From Chimonanthus salicifolius (lineage: Eukaryota; Streptophyta; Magnoliopsida; Laurales; Calycanthaceae), in contig CM023540.1 of NCBI GenBank assembly GCA_013350335.1, positions 60,965,195-61,029,194 of the forward strand: a stretch of DNA of 64,000 bases, in the 5' to 3' direction. Positions 25,635-36,572 of the stretch are shown piece after piece (position 1 is the stretch's first letter; each line of letters opens with the position of its first letter). The notes under the pieces were generated by a model. That model was not told where the DNA came from, made no database searches, and was given only the letters and a program-made list of their open reading frames with translations. Both the position numbers and the translations under genes were made by a program.

Positions 25635-28600
25635 AATCCCATCAAGAGGTTATATGTACTTGTGATGGGTGAGACTCATTGCATTTGACATCATGACATG
25701 GCATTGTTTTATATGGTTTTGACATTATGTTATTATCTATGTTTTGTACTAACCATGTGTAGACCCTAAATGGAATACCTACTGGGCGCGTTGTTCTAAC
25801 GCCTTACTTCTACCCTAGTGGATGACAGAGGAAAGGAAAGGGACGATGAACGTGATCGGAGCCAAGCATAAGAAGTTGGACATGTGATTGGATTATATTT
25901 TGTTTAAATTACTCATGGACTTGTAATTTGACTAACTAGATTTCGGGCATGTAATAACTTAGATAATTTTACTATGGTTTGAATGGTTTGTTGGATACTT
26001 TAGTTAAGTTTAATTTTGGTTAAAGACTAGAAGTACTTTGCTATCTAAAAAGGAATAGATTTAGGTTCTATTGTAATCCGCAGTTTATGATTTAATCCTC
26101 ATGTTTATATTATTATGTGTGAACCGTTTTCATGGACTTAGTCCATGCACACATAGGGTTGGCCAGTTAGGGGTCAGACTTTAGAAGTTCGGACTTAGCT
26201 CGCGTCGTGACGTCCCGCTCTCTATCATTTTTTTTAAAAAAATAGACTCAGATTTTCGAAAAGCGAGTGAAAAAGGCGGGGCGTTACAAGCATGGATCTC
26301 CGTTTAGAACTTAATCATACAACCCTCTTGATGGATAATGCACATCAAGGTACCCCTCACGAATGCCTTACGAACGCCCTGAGGAGAGTGGGTCTCCGGT
26401 TACATTTCATCCCTCCCATGCCATGCATGAGATGCAAATGCCAACATGTTATGTAATAATACAAATCATAGCATTTAAAATTCCACAATTGAAACATATT
26501 ATTTGATACCAAAATAACTTATCAAACATGAATCAAAATCATCATATATACATATCCATGGTTTTCAATAAGGTAGGAGTCCTACCAATGACCAACTAAA
26601 GTGTCCTTTCGTTTTCGTCCGAAAACCGCTCTCCGATCGTACATCGCTTGTGAGATCTCGTTACCTTATTACATATCAATAAGTCAAATCAACGTTCGAT
26701 TTAGTTTCCAACCATACTTAAGTCCACAAACATGCCTTAATGGGGTTCGGCCATACAACATGGCCGAACCTCACTCACTTGGTTTTGGGTCCTTATTTTT
26801 AGTCCTTTGATCTTTTAATTAAGTCCAAGATCATTCCATTAGCTTTACATTAATGAAAGCCCTACATCCACAAAAACATTCTCCATGGGTTTCAGCTATA
26901 CACCATGGCCGAACCCATGGTCCATCATTTTCACCCATTTACATCTTTGCCATTATTTCCATCTCCTCATGCTTAGGTCCAAAACATAGATCCACAACTA
27001 AACATTTTCCATGGTTCAATCATACACTTAGGCCACTTATATATACCTAGATCCAAAAACATGATCCATGGGGTTCGGCCATACACCATGGCCGAACCCA
27101 TGGTCCTTTAATTTCACCATTTGGCCATTCTTTCCTTCCATAGGTAATCATTCCCTTTATTTACACATACCTAAGTCCGTAACTGATCCATAAACATAGG
27201 TCTATAATTAAATCCTCCATTTAATTATCCATTCATTTAAACATGCATACATAGATCCATAATGCCCATAAAAATGGTTCATGGGGTTCGGCCATACAAC
27301 ATGGCCGAACCCTATGGTTCATCATTTCCATTTAAAAAATCATACATCCATGTTTATGTCCTTTGATGGGGTTCGGCCATACAACATGGCCGAACCTCAT
27401 CTAACCCTTCCTTTGTCTTTAATGGTCCATGCATATCAACCTTAGGGTTTGACCATGCAAAGCCAACCCATGATCTTTGGTCATAATACCTTATCTTAGA
27501 CATGCATGAGATCTTTTCCATACATACATAACAATTAGGGTTCAGCCACGCAAGGGCCGAACCATGATCCTTACTTATTAAAATCTCATCAAGTACTTAC
27601 TGATTCCGCGACTCCTCCGGTTTCCTTTGTTCCAACTTGCTCCTCCGCTCTTTTCCTTCCTTAGTCTTTGTTCTTTCTTCCTCCTTGATCCTTGGCCGAG
27701 AGTGAGCTTGAAAGGTCTTGAAATGAAACCCAAAGAGAGGGTTCAGCCAAAGAGTGTAGGTTTGAGAGAGGGTGAGGAGCTTGAGATAGAAAACTCTAAG
27801 TCCTTTCTCCTTTGTCTTTGAGAGGGGGATTGGCCAAGAGTGAGAGCTTGAGAGAGAGAGGGTCTAAGATGCAACCCCTTAGTCTTTTCTTGTTTAATAA
27901 GGATCGGCCTTGAGTGGTGTCTTTTGGTTGATGCCCTTTTGTAACTCCTATGACTCTTCACCTCCCTCCTTAATGTTCCATTTGGAGGTTTCATCCCCAT
28001 GAGATGAAACACTCCAACTGTATGACCCTTAGGCTTCCATCATGAGATGGAAACCCTCCATCTCCCCAACGTGTGCTATGGGTATGCCTTGTGTAACAAC
28101 CAAAAACCCTTCACCTCCTCATTAATGATCCCTTTGGAGTTTTATCCCATGAGATGAAACTCCCATCTCCCCAACGTGTGTACCCATTGGTTTTGGTCTT
28201 ATGAGATACAACTCTCCATCTTCCCACTCCACTCACTTAAAATGAAAGTCCCATTAACTTCCCATTCAACTCATTTCTTTAACTCAACTCATATCTTTAA
28301 TTCAACTCATTTCCTTGATTCCATTTCCAATTTAATTCAGCCCAATTTAATTAAGCTTGAACTCACTTGGTGGTCAACCAAGTCAACCATGACCCATTGG
28401 GTCCCAATTGGGCATTTGACCCAATTAACAACCTTGACCCAATTAAATAAATCTTACCCATTTATTTCAATTGAACCTTATCCATAATCCGTTGGGTCTT
28501 AATTGAGCAATTGACCCAACACCTTACCCATCTAAGGTCTATCTCCATTAATTCACAAATTAAATGGACAATTTTCATATATATTCATGAATTAAAAACC

Positions 28601-29056
28601 CGGGGTGTTACACGTCCCGCTCTCTCTTACTCTTTATTTAAAAAAAAAAATTAGACTCTGATTTTCGGCTAGTGAAAAAGGGTGGGGCGTTACATGAACA
28701 TATGCAGGATTAGAGCTCGACCCAAAGCAAGACCGAGAGACTGACCTTTTGGTTCGTTTGGCCCATCAACTAGCATGACTGCTTTCACCTCGTTGGCTTA
28801 GGATGTGTCGGAACTGCCATCTTTTTAGGTATGGTTTTTCATAGAGGAGATCCTCAACCAGTAGTTCGAAAGTGAATTAGGTGAAGATTGAGCCTAATCT
28901 GATTTAGGAGATTCACAAAAACAGTGATTTTCTGGTTTCTAAGGACGCAAGGAGCAAAAACTCTATGGTTTTCCAGCGGGAAATCACTTTGAGAGGTCCT
29001 ATCGATTGGTCTAGGTCAAGGGAGGAGGAGAAGGGACCACTAGACCTTCGCATGTT

Positions 29057-29073
29057 GGGGGGGGGGGGGGGGG
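29057..29073. repeat. G17 homopolymer
   Basis: Seventeen consecutive G residues in otherwise ordinary sequence of the old substrate. Such a run is unusual in this AT-rich window. It could be a genuine G-quadruplex-prone tract or a sequencing or assembly artefact. Confidence 0.9.
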
Positions 29074-29601
29074 ATGACAATTTCGATTGAATTGTCGCGT
29101 TCGCAAAAAGGGTCCTTTTTAATTCAAACTTTTTGTCTCACCGACATGCTGGTTCCATCGACAGGTCAACCTATTCGACATTTCCCTGTTTTTCAATAGT
29201 TCTCGATTTAGCACCGTATTGACATGTCTGTCACACCGACAGCTCTATTTATCGACATGTCGTTTATTCCGAGAGGTTCAAATTGCAGAATAATCAACCT
29301 TGATTTGTGCAACTTGATGAAATCATATTCTAAGCACGACATAAAAGATTCACTCCAAAGCATAGATATGTCAAACATAATTCATCAAATCATTAAACAT
29401 GCACACAATCAATTCACATTCCAAGGCACATACAATTCAAAGTACTTTGAATGGAATGTATAGCTTTCCAAGTAGAATGTGTACTATAGCCAGGAAGAGT
29501 ACATTCTAGACTTGTATTTAGTCAAATTTTCTCTCCTCATGTCATAGCATTTTTCTGCTATGTGAACTCACATGGTCTCTTGTGAGCCCATTTGCAGTGG
29601 T

Positions 29602-30150
29602 CTAAGATATGTAAGTGAATCTTAAACCAAAACAAAACATGATTAGTGGTCTATCTCCAAGGGACAGAGATTGTGAAATTTGGTGTTGCATACACACCAT
29701 ACGATCGTACCTTTGATGACCAACCTTGGGATTCATCAACTCTTTTAAGACATGCTTCATACGTCTTAACAAAGAGTCGTGCCTTGTGTCCACCTTCCTT
29801 AGATTTATTTTAAAAGTAGGTGTCGTACTGTGCCTTTGCGTTTTCCTTTCCAAGTATGTCTTCAAGTGATAGCAATTTCTTTTGAAATGCCCATCCTTGC
29901 GGTAGAAATTGTACTTACACTTTAAAGGGCGAGAGATATTTGTTTTACTGAACACTGTCTGATGTATAGGTTCTTTGGTGGCTGAGGCACCAAGACCAGA
30001 ACTATCACCATATTGTTTACCGCCCTAAGGAGCCTTTTAAACCTTTTTTTCTTCATGCGTAAACTTATCTTGGAATTTTTCTTTATGTATTGTTAATTCC
30101 CTAACTTCCAAAGACAATTTTTTAACATCTTCTACAAGAAGATTGTTGTG
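29602..30150 (-). pseudogene. Gag-like relic with a broken zinc knuckle (possibly Ty1/copia type)
   Basis: On the minus strand, codons from about 30150 down encode a charged helical stretch (VKKLSLEVRELTIHKEKFQ), then stops, then an open frame (29602-29955, 117 aa). The frame includes CKYNFYRKDGHFKRNCYHLK. This resembles a CCHC zinc knuckle (C-x2-C-x4-H-x4-C) preceded by a coiled coil, as in many plant copia Gag proteins. At the spacing set by the His and last Cys, the first two Cys positions read Tyr, so metal binding would be lost. TGT/TGC to TAT/TAC changes would explain this. The assignment to copia is an inference from motif layout; a gypsy or other origin is possible. Confidence 0.5.
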
Positions 30151-31384
30151 ATACCTGTAACACCACAGATCTTCATCACTTATAGTATATTGGATTTGGT
30201 CTATTTTGAATTACAAATTGATTGAATTTAAGATTAATGGTTGAAATGGACCCTAGATGGGTAAGGGGTTGGGTCAATAACCCGATTAAGACCCAATGGA
30301 TCATGGATAAGATTTGATTTAAAAGTAAATGGGTAAATGTAATTAAATGGGTCAAGTGCTCAATTAGGACCCAATGGGTCATAAATGAGCTGATTTTAAG
30401 GTAAATGGGTAAGGTTAAATTAATTAGGTCAACTACCCAATTAAGATCCAATGCATAAATCCACCTCATCTAGTGAGGTGGCACGCATGTGAGGTGGCAT
30501 TGCCATGTAGCATGTATGGAAACCAACTAGGTAAGGTGCCACGTCATCAAGTGATATGGCCAAGGTGGGATCTAGATGCAATGTGCTGCATGATCGGATA
30601 AGTCATGGTTGATTTGGTCAGCCATGGGTGAGTTCAAAGGGATTGAGTTAATGCTTGACTTGAGTTGAGTTGAATGGGAAGTTGGAGGAAACTTCCATCT
30701 CAATGTGAGTTAGGAGGGAAGATGGAGAGTTTCCATCTCATGGGGGATGGAACCCCATGACTCGATGGAAGGCCAAGGTTTTTCTTGGTCTAGCCAAGAG
30801 ACTCCTTGGTTAGATAACTCATTAAGAGAGGAAGGGGAAAGGGATTGGGCTGGTATACAAAGGGGCACACTCCACCCCTTGGCCGAATTTCATCTTTTGG
30901 AACAAAGAAATCCCTCATCTTCTTCTCTATCTCTCTTCCACTTAACTTAGAGAATTTACAGAAGAACAAAGGAAGGAAGGAAGGAGTAAGGGAGGAATAC
31001 TGACCAAAAGAAAGAAGGAGACGGGGAAAATGTATGTTTTAAGTATGAGAATAATGTAGGATTAAGGCTAAGGGTGAACCATAGATTTGGTCATGGTATG
31101 ACCGAACCTATGAGTTCCAGATTAGTTGAAAAGAATGACCAAACTGTTATAGGGTCATGGAAGTTGAGAATCCATTCAAGGATTGATTAATGGTTGAAAT
31201 AAGAGGGAAAGGTTATATTCGAAGCTAGATTATAAACAAAGGTTGGAATGATTAGGAAAGACCCTAGCCTTGACTGGGGGTGTAGTAAGTACATCAAAAC
31301 TTATACAAATAAAAATATACATATTTAAAAAGGATAAGGAGTGGATTTCATGAAGAAAGGATTTACAAAATAATCAAACAAAAG

Positions 31385-31870
31385 AGACTGACAATCAGTC
31401 AGTCGACTGAATCTGCGATTCAAACGACTGAACTGGTGCTGGCCGAAGAAGGTAAAGAGTTTCTGGGAGTTTCAGCCAACTGAATCTGGGATTCAGTCGA
31501 CTGAAAATAGACGTATCGAATAAGTAAAGTAATCTGACGTGTTTCAGTCAACTGAATCTATGATTCAGTCGACTGAAAGAATACTTGTTAAACATGCAAG
31601 CTGGTGGTTGATGATTCAGCTGACTGAATCTATACTGGCCGAACACACTGTTAATCTGATCCAAAGTCAGCCGACTGAATCCGTGATTCAGTCGACTTAA
31701 AAGACATTGACCGAGAATACAAAGAATTTGACTCAGAGTCAGCCGACTGAATCAATGATTCAGTCGACTGAAAGGTTACGAGTCAGGGTTAAAACAGTTT
31801 TGAGTTGGATTTCAGCCGACTGAAAGTCTGGGTAAAGGTAGAGAATGGTATTCGGGCATGATTTGGTTGA
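31385..31870 (+). repeat. TTCAGTCGACTGAA palindrome array in the E2 LTR
   Basis: Around a dozen half-sites of the palindrome TTCAGYCGACTGAA, mostly arranged in pairs as CAGCCGACTGAATC-N4-GATTCAGTCGACTGAA. Each pair is itself an inverted repeat, giving palindromes within a palindrome. Single or double copies stand at the matching place in E1 (8783) and S3 (16838-16875), where the space before them is filled by the GC-rich array instead. Confidence 0.92.
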
Positions 31871-33585
31871 CTGAATTGAAAAGTTTAAATTTTTGATAAA
31901 TTTCCAGAAACGTCAGTTTATTTGGAAGAATGTAAAGGATGGTAGAAATTAGATAAATAATCAAATTGACATACGTATGTGATTAAATTCATTAAGGTAA
32001 AGAGATTTCGCAAAGGGTTAACGATTCGTTGTGACGTGATCGTTGAACAGTATCTTCACAAACAACAAAGATAGTATACTGGAATTTGGGAGGATTCCTA
32101 CCTTATTGAAATACATGTGGATCTTATATATATATTTGTGTCGCTGATTTGTATTTTCAAACATGATGACTTATTTTGATTAAAGAGATGTATATGATTA
32201 TGAACTGTTTTCGATGGTAACAGGTGATTTGAAATGAAATGGCATTATTGCATTCATGACCTCATGCATGGCATGGGAGGGAGTACATGGGACAACAAGC
32301 CATGTTATGAGCTGTCCGGACATGACTTGGGGCTTGAAAACTAGCTTGAAAGAAGCTATATAAACCGTTGATATTTTGGCCTTGTCCGGAATTGCTAGAT
32401 AGGGGTACAGTGTAATTTGGGCCAAAGAGCTCCATTGTAACCAATCCAAAAACCCTGCGCAGAGGGAGGAGTTCATGCTCCATCGATAATTCCGATTAAC
32501 ATACGTGGGGAGGTATAACAGTGACCTGGTGGTGCCGTCACAAAACACTGCGGACGTAAATGGCTAAGGGAACACCTTGATATGACTTTATTTTATCATG
32601 GAAACTATTGATATGGTTTGTGTTGTGATTGGATAAGGAAATTGGGTGAGAGATCATTGGCATATAACAATCATGACATGACACATACATTAGCCTGATT
32701 TTGATATGATTATCATGCACTGTTTGTAGTACTATGAGATGTTTTACAGTTTTGGATATGATGTGCTTATCTTGATTTTTATATTGATCCTATGTGTACA
32801 TAACCCTATTTGGAATTCCTACTGGGCACGTGGACTAACACCCTACTTCTACCCTATAGATGATGGAATAAGAATGGAAAGGACATGGGACGTGAAGAAA
32901 GCCAAGCATAGGACCTTGGGCATTTTATGTGTAACGCCTGCCCCTTTTCACCTAAATCAGAGTCTAAATTTCTTTTTTTTAAATGAAGAGTGACAAAGAG
33001 CGCGGACGTCATGATGCGAGTTAAGTCCGAGCTTCTAAAGCCCGGTCCTTAACTGGCCAACCTACGTGTGTGTGGAACGAAGTCCACGAAGAACGGTTCA
33101 CATGTAGACGTAAGCTCAAGGAATATTACATTGAGTGCGGAAAATTACAATAAAGACTATCCTACCAATTTTTAGATAGCAGGGAAGATAACATTCATTT
33201 AATTACCAATATACCTCAACAACACAATGTCCAAAATAAAAAACAAAATATAGCAAGTAATCTAAAATATTACATTTCCGACAAGCTAGGCTACTCAAAT
33301 ACATTTCCAAAACAAATTTAAATAAATTAAGTAGCCACCTCCCCAAGCTCCGAAGCTTGGCTTCCGTCGCGCCCTTCCACTTCGCCATCTCCTGCGTCAT
33401 CAGCTAGTGTAGAAATAGGGCGTTAGACAACGCGCCCAGTAGGACTCCGAGTAGGGCTAACACATGGATTAGTGATAACAAAGCATATAAATAATATTAT
33501 AAAGAAAAACCTTAAAATGAATGCTATGCCATGGGTGTCTGTGTTATGAATCCCACCCATCATCCATACCATCATGCTGTCATAT

Positions 33586-34000
33586 CCCCCTTGAAGGCAA
33601 AACCTCGTTAAGATATAAACAATCACAAATCATCCCCCTTGACGGCAAAACCTCGTCAAGATATAAAACAATCACAAATTATCCCCCTGGACGGCAAAAC
33701 CTCGTCCAGATATAAACAATCACCAATCATCTCCCTTGATGACAAAACCTCGTCAAGATATAAAACAATCACAAATTATATCCCTGGACGGCAAAACCTC
33801 GTCCAGATATAAACAATCACCAATCATCCCCCTTGACGGCCTCGTCCAGATATAAACAATCACCAATCATCCCCCTTGACGGCAAAACCTTGTCAAGATA
33901 TAAAACAATCACAAAACATCCCCCTGGACGGCAAAACCTCGTCCAGATATAAACAATCACCAATCATCCCCCTTGACGGCAAAACCTCGTCAAGATATAA
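33586..34000 (-). repeat. ~47-bp hairpin tandem repeat array in S7
   Basis: Nine units of the repeat also seen in S1. Stem types alternate strictly for most of the array: TTGACGG..CGTCAA then TGGACGG..CGTCCA. The higher-order unit is therefore a ~95-bp dimer. One unit at about 33831-33850 lacks the loop and joins a TTGACGG left arm to a CGTCCAG right arm, a deletion between the two types. E3 inserted into the last unit. Confidence 0.93.
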
Positions 34001-34004
34001 AACA

Positions 34005-34893
34005 TGTAACGCCCCGCCATTTCCGAGAGTTTCAGAGTCTAATTTTTTTTTTTTTTTTTTATATAAACAACGGAAGAGAGCGGGCGGCGTCACGACGCGA
34101 GTTAAGTTCAGACTACCCAAGTCTGAACCTTAACTGGCCACCCATGTGTACATGGAATAGACCATGATAGTGATTCACACATGGAACTAACATCAACATG
34201 CGGAATAAAAAGACGAGATAGCAAGTAATATTCTTAAATATTAAATAACATAAATCAACCATCCACAAGTTATGATCCTAAACAAACCATAGCAAATAAC
34301 GAATTATTACATGTCCAACAATAGTATTCAAATGACAGTAATAAAACGTAATCCAAATCCATTATTTAAGCACTTAGGCTCAGCTCCCCTCTTGGTCAAT
34401 GACCTTCCCTTTCCCCTTGCTTGTACCTGCAATCTCCTCTGAGGATAGAATTAGGGCGTTAGATCAACGCGCCCAGTAGGTTCCCGAATCAGGGCTACCA
34501 CATGTTAGCATATAAAACATGCATATACATATCATATTACATGATCATCAAAACAGGTAAAACAATGCTATGAAATATGCACATGCAATGAGCATCCCCC
34601 ATCATGTACTTTCATAGCCATCACTTGACGTGCCTCGCACCGACAAGGTAAATTACAACACACCTTCATCTCTTCTATAAGCGATGTACATGTAATGAGC
34701 AACCCCCATCATGTACCATCGTATCCATCACTGTAGAACTTCATTCATTATCCCATGACTATGCATGAGATGCCAATGCCTGTATGCCATTTGTTAATGC
34801 ATAATATATCATTTGAAACACATATGTTAAAACAAGAGTATCATAAGAAATATTGGGTAAAAACTGTGGTTACAAGTAGGTAGGAAACCTACT
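34005..34893 (-). repeat. Inverted copy of the E3 LTR end (U5 side) at the 5' terminus
   Basis: Reading the reverse complement of the 3' LTR from 45012 back to about 44123 reproduces this segment, starting with TGTAACGCCCCGCC and ending GGTAGGAAACCTACT. It meets the direct U5 segment over the shared 8 bases AACCTACT (34886-34893). The first base is exactly the complement of the LTR's last base, and the AAACA duplication abuts it. It was therefore part of the DNA that integrated, not a later rearrangement. Confidence 0.95.
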
Positions 34894-35363
34894 GGGCGCG
34901 TTGATCTAACGCCCTAATTCTATCCTCAGAGGAGATTGCAGGTACAAGCAAGGGGAAAGGGAAGGTCATTGACCAAGAGGGGAGCTGAGCCTAAGTGCTT
35001 AAATAATGGATTTGGATTACGTTTTATTACTGTCATTTGAATACTATTGTTGGACATGTAATAATTCGTTATTTGCTATGGTTTGTTTAGGATCATAACT
35101 TGTGGATGGTTGATTTATGTTATTTAATATTTAAGAATATTACTTGCTATCTCGTCTTTTTATTCCGCATGTTGATGTTAGTTCCATGTGTGAATCACTA
35201 TCATGGTCTATTCCATGTACACATGGGTGGCCAGTTAAGGTTCAGACTTGGGTAGTCTGAACTTAACTCGCGTCGTGACGCCGCCCGCTCTCTTCCGTTG
35301 TTTATATAAAAAAAAAAAAAAAAAATTAGACTCTGAAACTCTCGGAAATGGCGGGGCGTTACA
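34886..35363 (+). mobile_element. Partial E3 5' LTR (last ~478 bp, direct orientation)
   Basis: Matches 44534-45012 of the 3' LTR almost base for base, differing in the length of the A-tract near 35310. It includes the conserved GGGCGCGTTG..CTAACGCCC hairpin, the TGGCCAGTTAAGGTTC segment and the terminus GGGGCGTTACA. The upstream ~3.2 kb of the normal LTR is absent on this side. Confidence 0.95.
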
Positions 35364-35810
35364 GTTGGTATCAGAGCGAAACGGGAAGTTGAATCATCGA
35401 AGTAAGATTAAGACGGTTTCATGTCTCACTGACAGATAAGAATCCCAACTGACCGACTTTTCGGAGTCCGCTGCCTGGGGGCCGGATTAATTTACTTCGA
35501 GTGACTCGGACTGAACAATCAATCTGAGAACGACAATGAATGATAGCAAAGTAAAGTACAATCATCATAATTGGACAAATCATACGTAGCAAGGTAGGAT
35601 GAACTCCCCTGAAATCCCCACACTGAGAAACAAACATTAGGAAATTAGAGATTTCCCCAGAAATAAAAAGAAAACAAAGAATGTTGATTTGGTAATCTTC
35701 CTAAACAAAGTACATGATATTTTGCATGATCAAAATTCCCTGGAAACCAAGAGTGGTTTATTTAGAATTATTGATGAATATGTTTGTGTTTGAAATGATG
35801 TGGCACAGAT
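35364..35810 (+). other. E3 leader between PBS and ORF0
   Basis: Noncoding stretch of about 450 bp. Segments such as TTTCATGTCTCACTGAC, TTCGGAGTCCGC and GGGGGCCGGATTAATTTA are kept in E2 (60905 onward) and E4 (63530 onward). This conservation in otherwise decayed copies suggests a shared cis function such as packaging, but the sequence does not show which. Confidence 0.75.
35366..35377 (+). promoter_or_regulatory. E3 primer binding site (initiator tRNA-Met)
   Basis: TGGTATCAGAGC starts two bases after the LTR end. It is complementary to the 3' end of plant initiator tRNA-Met, the usual primer of Ty3/gypsy elements in plants. E2 (48589) has one changed base and E4 (63499) has several. Confidence 0.93.
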
Positions 35811-36353
35811 ATGTCAAGCAACGAAGAATACACTGAGTTATGGGATAAAGGGACACCAAGTTGTCCGGTAGATTTGGTGTCAACTTCCGACAGTATCAGT
35901 ATGGAAGTTAATGTGGACCTTCAGGAGGGACCTCCTGAAGAAGCTGATGTGGACTTAGCGCCTCTTCCAGAGGATCTGATGGATGACATTCCTGAAATGG
36001 TGGAACCTCCTGAGGAAGAAGAGGAGGAGGATCTGGGATTTTTCTTTTATGAGGATCCAATGGAAGACTTTCCTATAATACTGGAATCGGCGGGGGAAGT
36101 AGATCCCTATGATACCTGTGAGTTGTGTAATCAGGACGACCACAACAGGTTGTATTGTCCTCATCCATTGGGAGTTGTATGTCCGGTTTGTGGACTACAC
36201 GGGCATGGAGAGACGAGGACTAATTGTCCTTGTATTGGAGGACCTGGAATAATCCCCTGCACAACATGTGAAGTATTGGGGCACACGGCGATGACGTGTC
36301 CTGATAACCGATTCAAGTTCGCTTTTGATGCGGAGTCTTCTACGGAAGACTAG
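35811..36353 (+). CDS. ORF0: acidic protein with three zinc-knuckle motifs, upstream of gag
   Basis: 180 aa from an ATG in the leader to TAG. Residues about 30-95 are very acidic, including a run of Glu. The C-terminal half carries three knuckles: C103-x2-C-x4-H-x4-C116 (canonical), C124-x2-C-x4-H-x6-C139 (longer last spacing) and C150-x2-C-x4-H-x4-C163 (canonical). Such motifs bind single-stranded nucleic acid in Gag nucleocapsids, but Gag of this element already has its own knuckle, so ORF0 is an additional protein. It is separate from gag-pol by 219 bp. The start codon and first 20 codons are kept in E4 (63937 onward, MSSN.EYTELWDKGTPSC). I do not recognise a family. It may be an accessory RNA-binding or regulatory factor, which is inference. 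Confidence 0.85.
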   Translation: MSSNEEYTELWDKGTPSCPVDLVSTSDSISMEVNVDLQEGPPEEADVDLAPLPEDLMDDIPEMVEPPEEEEEEDLGFFFYEDPMEDFPIILESAGEVDPYDTCELCNQDDHNRLYCPHPLGVVCPVCGLHGHGETRTNCPCIGGPGIIPCTTCEVLGHTAMTCPDNRFKFAFDAESSTED

Positions 36354-36572
36354 GATAGGAAGTAATAGTAGGGGTATTAAAAAGAGGGTTATTGTTGTAA
36401 GGGGGTATATTTTGTTATACATAGGGTTTGTTTCACCCTACCCACCTTTGTACAAAGATGCAATTTGAATTTATATAAATATGTGATTTCATGTTTTTAT
36501 GAGGATTCATGGCATGTGTTGTATATTATTAATGGAAACTAAGTCTATGATGTTTCCATGAATTAGGACTAA

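Larger units (their letters stand above)
18802..26288 (+). mobile_element. S5: solo LTR (plus strand) inside S4, carrying S6
   Basis: The LTR proper is 18802-21459 plus 25640-26288, about 3.3 kb, from TGTAACACTTC to GGGGCGTTACA. The flanking duplication is AGCGT (18797-18801) and AGCAT (26289-26293), a single CpG-type transition apart. It was inserted in the GGAGCGTGG module of S4. It contains a 97-bp tandem duplication (19146-19335), a CT-rich block (19430-19580), an array of TTCGGCCAT hairpins (19725-20980) and two ~95-bp repeats with CCACACTCCGTC at 21315-21450. Confidence 0.94.
18021..28612 (-). mobile_element. S4: solo LTR (minus strand) inserted near the end of S3, carrying S5
   Basis: The LTR proper is 18021-18801 plus 26294-28612, about 3.1 kb. 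On the minus strand it starts TGTAACACCCCGGG and ends GGGGCGTTACA. It splits S3 within its conserved U5 end. The S3 sequence to the left ends ..GTGGAGTCT and resumes CGTCCCGCTC, so the duplication is AGTCT versus CGTCC, only 3 of 5 bases conserved. The insertion is clear from the interrupted U5 motif, but this TSD is weak. It contains several GGTTCGGCCAT..ATGGCCGAACC hairpins (26743-27550) and three stem modules with GATGAAAC near 27995-28160. Confidence 0.88.
14690..28694 (+). mobile_element. S3: solo LTR (plus strand) carrying nested S4, S5 and S6
   Basis: The LTR proper is 14690-18020 plus 28613-28694, about 3.4 kb. It starts with the decayed TATAACACCC and ends GGGGCGTTACA. The perfect 5-bp duplication TGAAC flanks it (14685-14689 and 28695-28699). 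Its first 60 bp match the E1 and E2 LTR starts. No internal region follows the terminus, so it is a solo LTR. It holds the CCACCTC..GAGGTGG and CATGGTTGACTTGG palindromes near 15050-15130, a CT-rich block at 15490-15660, a GC-rich array at 16080-16820 and the GGTAGGATTCCTACC region near 17080. Confidence 0.95.
28695..30155 (-). other. Old substrate sequence, right part (probable decayed retroelement)
   Basis: Continuation of the substrate that S3 split, ending where E2 begins at 30156. It includes a run of 17 G (29057-29073), sequence I cannot assign at 28700-29600, and a gag-like relic on the minus strand at 29602-30150. GC content and wording differ from the gypsy LTRs around it, and it has none of their hairpin modules. 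Confidence 0.45.

Noticed and set aside
29224..29463. 79-aa ORF at 29224-29463 as a gene
   Set aside because: No recognisable domain, no start context, and it lies in decayed sequence on the opposite strand to the gag-like relic.
33586..34000. CRISPR-like look (regular repeats with hairpin and similar spacing)
   Set aside because: The whole unit is repeated, with no unique spacers. It lies inside a plant LTR and no cas genes are present.
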